This document shows positions 1 through 7,619 of a stretch of DNA of 29,109 nucleotides, piece after piece. This DNA comes from Lawsonibacter sp. GTDB taxonomy: Bacteria; Bacillota; Clostridia; Oscillospirales; Oscillospiraceae. Each line of letters begins with the position of its first letter. Within the stretch, counting starts at the first letter, position 1. The position numbers were made by a program, and so were the translations under genes. Under the pieces are notes generated by a model. It saw nothing but the letters and a program-made list of their open reading frames with translations. It searched no databases and was not told the DNA's origin. The stretch lies in contig JAAWLY010000005.1 of assembly GCA_022798155.1 (NCBI GenBank), positions 1 to 29,109 of the forward strand. The letters run 5' to 3'.

Positions 1-23
1 GAAATCAAGGGTTCCACGATTAT

Positions 24-99
<76 letters not shown>

Positions 100-183
100 A
101 AATCACAAGCGGCGAACTTTGAAGTTTTGATTGCCAAAAGCGTGTTCGCGCTTGTTTATCGCACAGCGGTTTATGGCCGCTGA

Positions 184-230
184 AAAGGAGTCTGGAACGG
201 TACGCCGTTCCAGACTCCTTTTTATTTTTT
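184..230 (+). terminator. Rho-independent terminator downstream of tRNA-Ala
   Basis: A perfect 17-bp stem (184-200 with 205-221) closes a TACG tetraloop and runs into a T-rich tract (219-230). This is a textbook intrinsic terminator for the tRNA transcript. The A-rich left flank means it could also work on the other strand. Confidence 0.88.
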
Positions 231-231
231 C

Positions 232-510
232 CAGCCGTCCGCTACGCGGACGCCGCCCGGTTATCCCCCTAAGAGGGGCCCCTAAATTGATACATTTTTG
301 CAAGTGCACCCAAAGCCATTGTGCTGATCATCTCGTCCTCGGTCGTGTGAGCAGAATACTCCAACCCATAACGGCGGAATTCCGCCGGAACTTGTGCAGC
401 GCTATAACATCAAAATTGTGCCGTTGTACATGTCCTTACCACTTTTGGAGTCTTACTCAATGTTCGGGATAGACTCACTTTGCCGGTAAAAGCCCCTATA
501 GAGGCAGCAA
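232..510. other. Intergenic debris with no intact gene
   Basis: About 280 bp with stop codons in all frames. Short stretches look like protein remnants: a DegV-like piece on the plus strand (listed separately), and on the minus strand near 275-350 the in-frame end of an unrecognised protein (residues EYSAHTTEDEMIS then GALAKM). No promoter or RNA fold is convincing. It is probably a graveyard of lost genes beside the tRNA. Confidence 0.5.
376..432 (+). pseudogene. Possible DegV-family fragment
   Basis: Translation in this frame gives IPPELVQRYNIKIVPLYM. This resembles the segment near the N-terminus of DegV fatty-acid-binding proteins, where a D-(I/L)-P-E motif is followed by YNIxVVPL. No start codon or in-frame upstream SDST motif remains, and the reading stays open for only 15 residues or so afterwards. 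It is best read as a decayed fragment. The assignment rests on motif recall only and could be chance. Confidence 0.33.
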
Positions 511-531
511 GCCACCCGTTATACGGGTGGC
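511..531. terminator. Hairpin downstream of the marR-like gene
   Basis: A perfect 8-bp GC-rich stem (511-518 with 524-531) with a 5-nt loop lies just past the end of the minus-strand MarR gene. No U-tract follows on the minus strand, so it is a weak terminator or 3'-end stabilising hairpin rather than a canonical one. Confidence 0.45.
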
Positions 532-551
532 CTTGACTGACACGAGGTCTG

Positions 552-1088
552 TTACATGGAGTCTGTTCCGTTTTGCTGCCGATCCCGCAGTTCTGGCTCC
601 AGCTTCTGTTCCCAGCGGTCGGCCAGCTTATCCAGCAGCGTCTCCAGCGTGTCCCGCTCCTGCTGGGTCAGGCCGGAAAAAAAATCCGTCCGGCGCTGCC
701 GGATCTCCGCGTCATCCCTCTGGGCCATCCAGGCCAGCCCCGCCTCGGTGATCGACAGGGTGATCTTTCGCTTATCCGCCTGATCCCGACCGCGGACGAT
801 CAAGTCCCGGTTTTCCAGCTTGGCCGCGATTTCGCTCATAGAGCCGGACTGGATACCCAGGATGCTTTGCAGCTCCTTCTGGTTAATGGGGCTGTGTTCC
901 CGGAGGATCCGGAGGATCTTCCGCTGGCCATGGTGCCGCCCCGCATATTGGGCCAGTCCTCGGGCGCAGTACTCCAACTTTTCGGCCAAGTCCTCCCGGC
1001 CGCCGTTCCAGCCGTGTCCGTGGTGACCATGGCCGTGACCGCGTCCGTTTTTATGGCTATTGGGGGAAAAATCATCCTGATGTCTCAT
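552..1088 (-). CDS. MarR-family transcriptional regulator with His-rich N-terminus
   Basis: 178 aa. A winged helix-turn-helix DNA-binding protein of the MarR family. The core runs from about residue 35, with recognition-helix text near LGIQSGSMSEIAAKLE and a wing containing the typical DxxDKR-like signature (DQADKRKITLSIT). The C-terminal helix for dimerisation is charged. Residues 18-27 form a HGHGHHGHG tract that could bind a metal ion such as Ni, Zn or Cu; this is seen in sequence, its function inferred. The ATG is set by AGGAGG 7 nt upstream (1096-1101). MarR genes of this type are commonly next to a pair of ABC exporters. Here a matching pair lies 12 kb away with palindromes around its promoter, so control in trans is possible. 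The ligand is unknown. Confidence 0.85.
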   Translation of the reverse strand: MRHQDDFSPNSHKNGRGHGHGHHGHGWNGGREDLAEKLEYCARGLAQYAGRHHGQRKILRILREHSPINQKELQSILGIQSGSMSEIAAKLENRDLIVRGRDQADKRKITLSITEAGLAWMAQRDDAEIRQRRTDFFSGLTQQERDTLETLLDKLADRWEQKLEPELRDRQQNGTDSM

Positions 1089-1115
1089 ATGATGGCCTCC
1101 TGTCAGCGTGGATCA

Positions 1116-1145
1116 AGCGTACCATGCGGATTGCTGGTTTGTCAA
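1116..1145 (-). promoter_or_regulatory. Putative promoter of the marR-like gene
   Basis: Minus-strand -35 TTGACA (1140-1145), 18-bp spacer and a poor -10 TACGCT (1116-1121). The -35 overlaps the end of the upstream membrane-protein gene. An imperfect palindrome, ATGGTACGCTT, covers the -10 and loosely resembles AAGGTACCTT at the ABC exporter promoter, as expected if MarR regulates both. Confidence 0.4.
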
Positions 1146-1711
1146 GAGCTGATGTCCGCATCCCGGTTCTTTTCTTTCCGGACAGGGAAGGAGCGGAAAC
1201 AGAGGAACATCAGCAGAGACAAAAGCCCGGACAGGCCGTAGCACATGGGGGCAATAACGTCCGCCGGCCCGAAGCCGCCACCACGGACCATTTTCCAGAT
1301 CGCTGCAAGGACGGCGCAGAACAGCAGGATGGCATGGGCAAGGGGCGCAAGCAGCAGTTTGGTCTGGATGTCGTGGAAATCCATATTGGTCATCCGCTCC
1401 TTGGAGAGACAAAACTGAGCGGTGCCAAAGACCTCAAAGACCAGCGCGGCGATGGAGAGCATCCCAAAGAGGCTCACATACCGGTCATGATTCATGGGGG
1501 TATTCAAAAGCCCGCCCGCAAAAAAGACCAGGACGCTGAACACGCAGGCGGTGCCGATCAGCCGCTTGGCCGTCCGCACCCGCTCCGGAGACAGGTTCCA
1601 GACGTACCACAGACCGATGTACACGTAGCGCATCTTAAAGCCCCGTTTGTTGCCGCAGGGCTCCGGGACGGCCCGGTAGTTCTCCTCAAATGTGCTGCGC
1701 AGTGTTTTCAT
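1142..1711 (-). CDS. Small four-helix membrane protein of unknown function
   Basis: 189 aa. I do not recognise a named family. The N-terminal 45 residues are polar, with a Cys and several basic residues, followed by four hydrophobic segments at roughly 49-68, 78-100, 121-142 and 150-172, and a short basic tail. The ATG at 1711 was chosen because GTGGAG sits just upstream and the longer open frame runs back through a hairpin into the ATPase gene. It is the last gene of the peptide-importer gene string, 52 bp after the second ATPase and separated from it by a GC-rich hairpin. Transcription may be reduced relative to the importer. A role in the importer is not supported by sequence. Confidence 0.7.
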   Translation of the reverse strand: MKTLRSTFEENYRAVPEPCGNKRGFKMRYVYIGLWYVWNLSPERVRTAKRLIGTACVFSVLVFFAGGLLNTPMNHDRYVSLFGMLSIAALVFEVFGTAQFCLSKERMTNMDFHDIQTKLLLAPLAHAILLFCAVLAAIWKMVRGGGFGPADVIAPMCYGLSGLLSLLMFLCFRSFPVRKEKNRDADISS

Positions 1712-1733
1712 AGCCAAAATCTCCACTTTTTCA

Positions 1734-1759
1734 AATTCCCCGCCCGAGGGCGGGGAATT
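1734..1759 (-). terminator. GC-rich hairpin after the dppF-like gene
   Basis: Perfect 12-nt inverted arms (1734-1745 and 1748-1759) form a very stable hairpin. It is not followed by a U-run on the minus strand, so it may act as a partial terminator or mRNA 3' stabiliser between the ATPase gene and the membrane-protein gene. Confidence 0.55.
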
Positions 1760-1763
1760 GTTG

Positions 1764-2720
1764 TTATTCTTTGTTGATCTCCTCCACCCGGTTGCAGGCC
1801 ACAAAGTGCCCCGGAAAGACCTCCCGCAGGCAGGCGCCCTGCTGGCAGCTCTCGTTGGCGTAGATACACCGGGAGGCAAAGCGGCAGGCAGGACCGGGAT
1901 CGATGGGGGACTTGATCTCGCCCTTGAGAGGGATGCGCTTTCTCTGGTTATGGATGTCCGTGGTGGGGATGGCGGAGAGCAGCGCCTTGGTGTAGGGGTG
2001 CAGGGGCCGAGCAAACAGCTCCTCCTTCTCGCATTTCTCCACCATCTGGCCCAGGTACATGACGCAGATCTGATTGGAGATGTGCTTGACCACTGACATA
2101 TCGTGGGTGATGAACAGGTAGGTCAATCCGCGGGTTTCCTGCAAATCCATCAGCAGGTTCAGGATCTGGGCCTGGATGGACACGTCCAGGGCGGACACCG
2201 GCTCGTCGCAGACAATAAACTTGGGGTCCAGAGCCAGGGCCCGTGCAATACCCACACGCTGGCGGCGGCCGCCGTCCAACTCGTGGGGGTAGCTCATCCG
2301 CAGGCGCTTCTCAATGCCCACGGTATTCATCAGGTCGATGACCCGCTCCTTCAGCTCCCCTTTGCTGTACTTCTTCAGCAGGCGCATGGGCTCCTCGATG
2401 ATGTCCTGCACGGTCTGCCGGGGGTCCAGGGAGGAGAAGGGGTCCTGAAAGATCATCTGCACATCCTTGCGGTACTCCACCAGCTGCTTTTTGCTCAGCT
2501 TGGTCACATCCTGTCCCTTGTACAGGATCTGTCCGCCTGTGCTCTCGTTCAGATGGATCAGCGTGCGGCCCAGGGTGGACTTGCCGCAGCCCGATTCGCC
2601 AACCAGTCCTACGGTCTCCCCCTCTTCAATGGTGAAGGAGACGTCGTCCACCGCGTGGACCATGCCGGCCGCGCTTTTGAAATACTTCTTCAGGTTTTTT
2701 ACCTCGATCAACGTGGCCAC
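1764..2720 (-). CDS. Oligopeptide/dipeptide ABC transporter ATP-binding protein (OppF/DppF type)
   Basis: 318 aa, full length for the family. A cytoplasmic ATPase that pairs with the neighbouring OppD/DppD-type ATPase to power uptake. Walker A is GESGCGKST at 41-49, Walker B is FIVCDEP, and the C-terminal oligopeptide-ATPase extension has its Cys pair (CRFASRC). The ABC signature reads LDGGRRQR rather than LSGGQ, a substitution I recall from OppF-type subunits of Firmicutes. The start is GTG at 2720, only 3 bp after the stop of the upstream ATPase gene, with GGAGG inside that gene's end. Fifth gene of the importer operon. Substrate (peptide, nickel chelate or other) cannot be told from this subunit. 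Confidence 0.93.
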   Translation of the reverse strand: MATLIEVKNLKKYFKSAAGMVHAVDDVSFTIEEGETVGLVGESGCGKSTLGRTLIHLNESTGGQILYKGQDVTKLSKKQLVEYRKDVQMIFQDPFSSLDPRQTVQDIIEEPMRLLKKYSKGELKERVIDLMNTVGIEKRLRMSYPHELDGGRRQRVGIARALALDPKFIVCDEPVSALDVSIQAQILNLLMDLQETRGLTYLFITHDMSVVKHISNQICVMYLGQMVEKCEKEELFARPLHPYTKALLSAIPTTDIHNQRKRIPLKGEIKSPIDPGPACRFASRCIYANESCQQGACLREVFPGHFVACNRVEEINKE

Positions 2721-2723
2721 TGC

Positions 2724-3704
2724 TTATTCCTCCCTTCTCCAGCATCTGGAAAAATGTCCCGGGCTGAGCTCGACCATCTCCCGGTCGTAGGCCAGGCACC
2801 TTTCGCACTTGTGGGGACAGCGCTCGTAGAAGTCGCACACATCCCGCACCTGGGAGGGGTCGGGGGGCAGCCCCTCTATGGGAGACAGCCGCCGGACATT
2901 CCTGTCCAAGTCAGGCAGGGCGGCGAACAGGCCCTTGGTGTAGGGGTGGGTGGGGTGGTCGAAGATGTCCTCCTTCGTGCCGCTTTCGATGATGCGGCCG
3001 GCGTAGATGACGCAGACATAGTCGCACACGTCCGCCACAATGCCCAGGTCGTGGGTGATCAGGATCATGGCGGTGCCCAGCTCGTTGCGCAGGTCCTTGA
3101 TCAGGTCCAGCACCTGGGCCTGGATGGTCACATCCAAAGCGGTGGTGGGCTCGTCAGCAATGAGCAGCTGAGGGGAGCAGGCCAGGGCCAGGGCGATCAC
3201 GACCCGCTGCTTCATACCGCCGGAAAACTGATGGGGATACTCATCCGCCCGGTCCGCGCCGATGCCCACCATCTCCAGCATCTTGATGGCCTGCTGGTTG
3301 GCCTCCGCCTTGGAGCAGTTGTGGTGGATCTTATAGCCCTCGGCGATCTGAGAGATCACCGTCTTCACCGGGTTCAGAGCGGTCATGGGGTCCTGAAAGA
3401 TCATGGAGATCTTCTTGCCCCGCAGATCCCGCAATTCATTGTCTCCCATCTCCAGGACATTTTTGCCCTCAAACAGGATCTCGCCGTCCACCCGCTCCAC
3501 CGAGTGCTCAGGCAGGATGCGCAGAGAGGCCTTGGCGATGGTGGTCTTGCCCGCTCCGGTCTCTCCCACCAGGCCCAGGGTCTCGCCTACGCCCAGCTCA
3601 AAGGACACGCCGTTTACCGCGTGGATGATGGAACTGCCGGAGTGATACTCCACCACCAGGTCGCGGATGGAAAACAGTTTTTCCGCGTTTTTGTTTTCAC
3701 TCAT
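2724..3704 (-). CDS. Oligopeptide/dipeptide ABC transporter ATP-binding protein (OppD/DppD type)
   Basis: 326 aa. Partner ATPase of the importer. Walker A GETGAGKTT lies at 47-55, the Q-loop is in IFQDPMTALNP, the signature is FSGGMKQRV, Walker B is LLIADEPTTALD and the switch His is in LITHDLG. The C-terminus carries the Cys-rich oligopeptide-ATPase motif (CDFYERCPHKCERC), which in related proteins can hold an iron-sulfur cluster. The ATG has GGAGGA upstream. It begins 13 bp after the DppC gene and ends 3 bp before the DppF gene, so the genes are translationally linked. Confidence 0.95.
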   Translation of the reverse strand: MSENKNAEKLFSIRDLVVEYHSGSSIIHAVNGVSFELGVGETLGLVGETGAGKTTIAKASLRILPEHSVERVDGEILFEGKNVLEMGDNELRDLRGKKISMIFQDPMTALNPVKTVISQIAEGYKIHHNCSKAEANQQAIKMLEMVGIGADRADEYPHQFSGGMKQRVVIALALACSPQLLIADEPTTALDVTIQAQVLDLIKDLRNELGTAMILITHDLGIVADVCDYVCVIYAGRIIESGTKEDIFDHPTHPYTKGLFAALPDLDRNVRRLSPIEGLPPDPSQVRDVCDFYERCPHKCERCLAYDREMVELSPGHFSRCWRREE

Positions 3705-3717
3705 ATGACTTCCTCCA

Positions 3718-4665
3718 TCAGTCCTTGAACTTGGGGTCCAGGGCGTCGCGGAAAGCGTCGCCGATCAGGTTGAAGCTGAGAACGGTAATCACGATGAAAA
3801 TGCCGGGGGCGATGACCATGTGGGGATAATACCGGATGAAGTCCCGGGCGGCGGACAGCATAGCGCCCCATTCCGGCTTGGGTTCCTGAACACCCATGCC
3901 CAGAAAGCTCAGGGAGGAGGAGGTCAGGCCGTTGCGGCTGACCGTCATGGCGATCTCCACGATGATGGGGGAGATGGCGTTGGGGATGATGTGCTGGCCG
4001 ATAATCCGCCAGGTGGGACAGTTGATGGTCCGGGCGGCCTCAATGTACTCCATGTTAACCACCCGCAGGATATTGGCCCGCATCAACCGGGCAAAGCCGG
4101 GGATGCCGGCGATGCCCAGGGCCCAGATGCACTTGTCCACGCCCTTGCCGAAGATGGCGCAGAAGGCCATGGCCAGAATCAGGGTGGGGAAGGCCTGGAA
4201 GATGTCCAGGAAGCGCATGAGGCAGGAGTCGATAAAGCCGCCGAAGTAGCCGGCGATGGCCCCCATCAGGATGCCCAGGACGGCGGAGATGACGGTGGCG
4301 ATGATGCCGATGACCAAAGTGTAGCGCGCGCCGTAGAGGACGCGGGAGAGCAGGTCACGGCCGATGTGGTCGGTGCCCAGCAGGTGGGTCAGATTGGGAC
4401 CCTGATAGGCGTGGGGCATGTTCATCTTGGCGTAGGGCCACGGGCAGATGTACGGCGAGAGGATGCACAAGATCACGATGGCCGCCAGCATGATCATGCC
4501 CGCCACGGCGCTCTTGTTGTGAGACACGCTGTTCCAGACGTATTTCAGGGAACCGGGCTTCAAACTCTCCGGCTTCCGCCCGTGATGGCGCTTATGCTCT
4601 CCTTTGTTGTGACGGCCATGTCCATGGGCCTTTTTGTCCGCTTTTTTCTCCAACAGTTCAGCCAT
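3718..4665 (-). CDS. ABC transporter permease (DppC/OppC type) with His-rich N-terminus
   Basis: 315 aa inner-membrane permease of the BPD-transp-1 family. The first 40 residues are cytoplasmic and unusually rich in His and Lys/Arg (HGHGRHNKGEHKRHHGRK). An N-terminal DppC domain and about six membrane helices follow. The coupling-loop text EAARTINCPTWRIIGQHIIPN matches the EAA motif of the family. The gene overlaps the end of the DppB gene by 8 nt. The His cluster is not normal for DppC and may bind a metal or simply be charged; this is one of three His-rich tails in the window. Confidence 0.93.
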   Translation of the reverse strand: MAELLEKKADKKAHGHGRHNKGEHKRHHGRKPESLKPGSLKYVWNSVSHNKSAVAGMIMLAAIVILCILSPYICPWPYAKMNMPHAYQGPNLTHLLGTDHIGRDLLSRVLYGARYTLVIGIIATVISAVLGILMGAIAGYFGGFIDSCLMRFLDIFQAFPTLILAMAFCAIFGKGVDKCIWALGIAGIPGFARLMRANILRVVNMEYIEAARTINCPTWRIIGQHIIPNAISPIIVEIAMTVSRNGLTSSSLSFLGMGVQEPKPEWGAMLSAARDFIRYYPHMVIAPGIFIVITVLSFNLIGDAFRDALDPKFKD

Positions 4666-5623
4666 TTGCGGGCACCTTCTTTCTGCTCGAGGCGGTGTAC
4701 TGAGCCTTGATACGGGGGTCGGCGTAGGCGTACAGCAGGTCGGTCAGCAGCATGATGACGGAGAAGGTAAAGGCGATAAAAATGATGCTGCCGGTGGCTG
4801 CGGTGTAGTCCAGGCCGTTGATGGCGTTGACCAGATACTGGCCGATGCCGGGGATGGAGAAGATGACTTCCACGATGGTGGCGCCGCCCAGCATACTGCC
4901 AAAGCGCATCCCCACCACCGTCAAAACGGGGATCAGGGCGTTGGGCAGGGCGTGGCCGTAGACCACGTCATGCTCCGGAAGCCCCTTGGACCGGGCGGTG
5001 GTGACGTAGTCGGAGCGGATGACCTCCAGCATACTGGCCCGGACCTGACGGGTGAAGCCGGCCAGGCCGCCCAGGGAGTTGGCCAGGGTGGGCAGGATAA
5101 AGAACTTCAGCGAATCATTGCCGGAGGAGGGCAGCCATCCCAGCTTTACCGAGAACAGCAGCACCAGCAGCAGGGCCGTCCAGAAGCTTGGCATGCAGTC
5201 GAACAGCAGCGTCACAAACAGCGACACCTTGTCCCCCAGACTGTTGGCGTGGACCGCCGTGTAGATGCCCAGGGGGAGGCCCACCACAACGGTTAGAATA
5301 ATACTGAAAATCGCGATATACAGGGTGTTGGGAAAGCGCTTGAGCAGCGCGGTCTTGATGCTGGTACCATCCAGCAGGCTGGTGCCGAAATCGAAATGCA
5401 GAAAGACGTTGCTGATATACTCCCCCAGCCGGACGACAAAGGGCCGGTTCAGGCCCATGGCATCCCGCATGAGTTCTTTTTCTTCCTCGGTATGGAAGCC
5501 AGTGCTCAAGACGATATCCACTGGGTCACCGGGGACAAATTCCATCAGTGTGTACATGATGACGCCCACCGCGATGAGCAGCGGAATCATGATCAGCAGC
5601 CGTTTGATAACATAGCGTGTCAT
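4658..5623 (-). CDS. ABC transporter permease (DppB/OppB type)
   Basis: 321 aa with the start at ATG 5623, chosen because GGAGAGGAG lies directly upstream and the frame upstream of it encodes only the hairpin region. The N-terminus (MTRYVIKRLLIMIPLLIAVG) is typical of DppB, including the first membrane helix and the PGDP motif at the following loop. About six membrane helices follow, and the EAA-type coupling loop contains TARSKGLPEHDVVYGHALPNA. It forms the translocation channel with the DppC-type permease. Third nearest gene to the promoter after the binding-protein gene and the intercistronic hairpin. Confidence 0.94.
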   Translation of the reverse strand: MTRYVIKRLLIMIPLLIAVGVIMYTLMEFVPGDPVDIVLSTGFHTEEEKELMRDAMGLNRPFVVRLGEYISNVFLHFDFGTSLLDGTSIKTALLKRFPNTLYIAIFSIILTVVVGLPLGIYTAVHANSLGDKVSLFVTLLFDCMPSFWTALLLVLLFSVKLGWLPSSGNDSLKFFILPTLANSLGGLAGFTRQVRASMLEVIRSDYVTTARSKGLPEHDVVYGHALPNALIPVLTVVGMRFGSMLGGATIVEVIFSIPGIGQYLVNAINGLDYTAATGSIIFIAFTFSVIMLLTDLLYAYADPRIKAQYTASSRKKVPANG

Positions 5624-5676
5624 ACCATTCTCCTCTCCTTTCGGTATAGGGCTGCACGGGACCGGATATTTTGCAA

Positions 5677-5713
5677 AAGCAGTACTGTATCCCGGTTTCA
5701 TACAGTACTGCTT
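5677..5713 (-). terminator. Intercistronic hairpin between binding-protein and permease genes
   Basis: Perfect 13-bp inverted repeat (5677-5689 and 5701-5713) with an 11-nt loop; on the minus strand the stem ends in CTTTT. A leaky terminator or stabilising stem-loop here is common in binding-protein-dependent transport operons. It would give more binding protein than permease. Confidence 0.7.
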
Positions 5714-5760
5714 CCGCATGGGTTATGTACCGGAGTCAGGTCTGTCCGGAACCACTGGAG

Positions 5761-7404
5761 TTACGCGGCGGGGGTGTAATCGCCGGTAAAGGTCATGGCG
5801 TTGAGCACAGGGTTCTCCTTCTGCATGCACACGTCGGTCAGGCCCTTGGTGGTGACGATGGAGCGGATCTCGGTGTACAGGCCGTACATGTAGCAGTTCT
5901 CAATGACATAGTCGTGGAACGCGTTCATGTTCTCCTCACTGCGGTCAGCCATGGCGGCCTTCAGCAGACGCTGCAGCTCGGGGTCCTGGGTGAAGCCCTG
6001 GGTGCCCAACTCGTAGTTGTCCTCGTTGAACAGGTTGCTCCAGAAGTGGGTGGTAAAGTCGGTGACCACGTCGGAGTACTCAGCGATGTCCCACGCGGTG
6101 GGGTCATTCTGAACGCCCATGCGGGCAGCGCGGTCCAGAGCCATGATCTCCAGCTCAATGCCGGCCTCCTGCAGCATGGCCTGAAGGGCGACATAGGGGC
6201 CCTGGGGGGCCTGGGCGGAGGTCAGGATGCTCAGCTTCAGCTCACCGGGCTTGTAGCCGGCGGCGGCCAGACACTCGGCGGCCTTGTCCAGATCCTGCTC
6301 GAAGTAGGGCTGATTGTCCCAATCCTGCACATAGTCGGGGCCCTTGTTGGGGGCCACGTCGTGGCTGACCACGCAGGCGTCGCTGCCGCCGCCCATCATG
6401 ACGGTCAGCGCGTCGGTGGCGTAAGAGACGGCCCGGCGGACGTTGACGTCGTGCATGGGGGAGTTCTCGCTGGTGTTGTAGATCAGATACTGGGACATGG
6501 CGTTCATGTAGCGGGTGATGTTGTAGTCGCTGTTGCTGTCAAAGCGGCTCAAATCGGAGGCGGCGATCTCGGCCATATCCACCTCGCCGTTCTCCAGGGC
6601 GACGGAGCGCATGGAGGCCTCGGTGATGCACTTCAGCTTGATGTTCTTGACGTTCTGCAGCTCGACCGTGGTCAGTTCGCCGGTCTTCCAGTAGTTGTCC
6701 TTGGCGGTCATGGTCAGGGAAGCGCCGATCTCCATGTTTGATACGGTGTAGGGGCCGGTGGTGGCGGGGTTGCCCTCGATCTCGTCCTGAGAGGCGCCCT
6801 CATACCAGGACTGGCTGGCGATGGAGCAGCCGCAGAGGATCTCCTCAATGGCGCCCTCAGTGTCGCTCTTCAGCTTAATAGTCAGGGTGTAGTCGCCGGT
6901 GGCCTCAGCGCTGTCGTAGTAGGTGCTAATCTCGGTGACGTAGCCCAGCTCGGCCAGCTTGTCGTAGCTGAACACCACGTCGGAAGCCTTGATGGCGTTG
7001 CCCTTGCTGTCCACGATGTTGTCATAGATCTCCACATCGTAGGTGGTGGCGTCCACCTTGTTTACGCTCTTGGCGGCAACCAGCTCCAGCTCGCCGGCCT
7101 CAAAGGCGGCGCCGATGAAGGGGCGGTAGGCCAGGTGGGTCCACATAATGGTCTCGGTCCAGTCGCGGACGGCGCTGTCGCTGCCCCAGGGGCCGATGGT
7201 GAAGGAGTCGTCGTCCACGGCGACGGTGACGGATTCCGCCGCGGTCTCCATTGCGGTAGCCACGCCGCCAGTGTTCAGCTCAATCTCGGACTTGGCGCCG
7301 CCGCCCGCGCTGCTGTTGGCGCCGCCCCCTGCGTTGTTGTTGCCGCATGCGGCCAGACTGAGGGACATGGCTGCGGCAAGAAGCAGAGCAAGTGCTTTTT
7401 TCAT
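5761..7404 (-). CDS. Extracellular substrate-binding lipoprotein, peptide/nickel ABC importer (SBP family 5)
   Basis: 547 aa. A secreted binding protein anchored by lipid: the signal peptide starts MKKALALLLAAAMSLSLAAC with the lipobox LAAC, so Cys20 is the acylated residue. A Gly/Ser/Asn linker follows, then a family-5 solute-binding domain of normal length with typical segments (SYDKL, TGPYTV, VRRAVSYATD, YKPGELKL). The ATG at 7404 has AAGGAGG upstream; an in-frame upstream start was rejected because it precedes the ribosome-binding site. First gene of the importer operon, with its own promoter and a LysR-type recognition site. Family-5 proteins bind peptides, nickel chelates, heme or small plant compounds, so the ligand remains open. 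The regulon suggests a compound related to the PhlG-like enzymes. Confidence 0.93.
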   Translation of the reverse strand: MKKALALLLAAAMSLSLAACGNNNAGGGANSSAGGGAKSEIELNTGGVATAMETAAESVTVAVDDDSFTIGPWGSDSAVRDWTETIMWTHLAYRPFIGAAFEAGELELVAAKSVNKVDATTYDVEIYDNIVDSKGNAIKASDVVFSYDKLAELGYVTEISTYYDSAEATGDYTLTIKLKSDTEGAIEEILCGCSIASQSWYEGASQDEIEGNPATTGPYTVSNMEIGASLTMTAKDNYWKTGELTTVELQNVKNIKLKCITEASMRSVALENGEVDMAEIAASDLSRFDSNSDYNITRYMNAMSQYLIYNTSENSPMHDVNVRRAVSYATDALTVMMGGGSDACVVSHDVAPNKGPDYVQDWDNQPYFEQDLDKAAECLAAAGYKPGELKLSILTSAQAPQGPYVALQAMLQEAGIELEIMALDRAARMGVQNDPTAWDIAEYSDVVTDFTTHFWSNLFNEDNYELGTQGFTQDPELQRLLKAAMADRSEENMNAFHDYVIENCYMYGLYTEIRSIVTTKGLTDVCMQKENPVLNAMTFTGDYTPAA

Positions 7405-7421
7405 ATTCAGTTCCTCCTTTT

Positions 7422-7453
7422 TTGGACCTTTTGTCGAATGCTGCAAGGTCCAA
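7422..7453 (-). promoter_or_regulatory. 5'-UTR stem-loop before the binding-protein gene
   Basis: Perfect 9-bp arms (7422-7430 and 7445-7453) in the predicted leader, ending a few bases upstream of the AAGGAGG. It is close enough to the ribosome-binding site to affect translation or mRNA stability. No known riboswitch class was recognised. Confidence 0.4.
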
Positions 7454-7463
7454 TCCTGTACTT

Positions 7464-7492
7464 ATTCTACAGAAATCCCCCCGTCTAATCAA
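7464..7492 (-). promoter_or_regulatory. Predicted sigma-A promoter of the ABC importer operon
   Basis: Minus strand -35 TTGATT (7487-7492), 17-bp spacer, -10 TAGAAT (7464-7469), placing the start near 7457. The palindrome at 7513-7527 is centred about 63 bp upstream of that start. Confidence 0.7.
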
Positions 7493-7512
7493 TTCCGTTC
7501 GTGCAAGATTAT

Positions 7513-7527
7513 TTTCCAAAACGGAAA
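7513..7527. promoter_or_regulatory. Putative LysR-type operator (importer operon)
   Basis: TTTCC-AAAAC-GGAAA, which contains the T-N11-A of LysR-type sites. All 15 bases match the site upstream of the MATE gene (on the opposite strand). The half-site GGAAA/TTTCC is shared with the site beside the LysR-type gene. Two further CCGTTTT copies at 7534-7540 and 7556-7562 lie 22 bp apart, about two helical turns, and may extend the binding region. Confidence 0.7.
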
Positions 7528-7582
7528 AAGTGACCGTTTTCCATAAAATTGAATGCCGTTTTATGTGCATAATAGATAAAAT

Positions 7583-7613
7583 CCGGTGCTGTGGCCTGCG
7601 GTCACAGCACCGG
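7583..7613 (-). terminator. Terminator of the hydrolase operon
   Basis: Perfect 11-bp stem (7583-7593 and 7603-7613), 9-nt loop, followed on the minus strand by ATTTTATC. It lies 6 bp after the last gene of the hydrolase operon and separates it from the importer promoter. Confidence 0.8.
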
Positions 7614-7619
7614 CAAAAT

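Noticed and set aside
275..350. Minus-strand frame ending EYSAHTTEDEMIS...GALAKM as an integrase tail next to the tRNA
   Set aside because: No integrase catalytic motif (R..H-x-x-R..Y) is visible and no repeat of the tRNA 3' end was found, so no integrated element can be claimed.
2240..2300. LDGGRRQR in the OppF-type ATPase as a sign of an inactive transporter
   Set aside because: Walker A, Walker B and the switch His are intact, and this signature variant is familiar in Firmicute OppF-type subunits, so it is not treated as a defect.
2103..3728. 541-residue plus-strand frame across the two importer ATPase genes
   Set aside because: It spans two genes with complete ATPase motifs on the other strand and has no recognisable domain.
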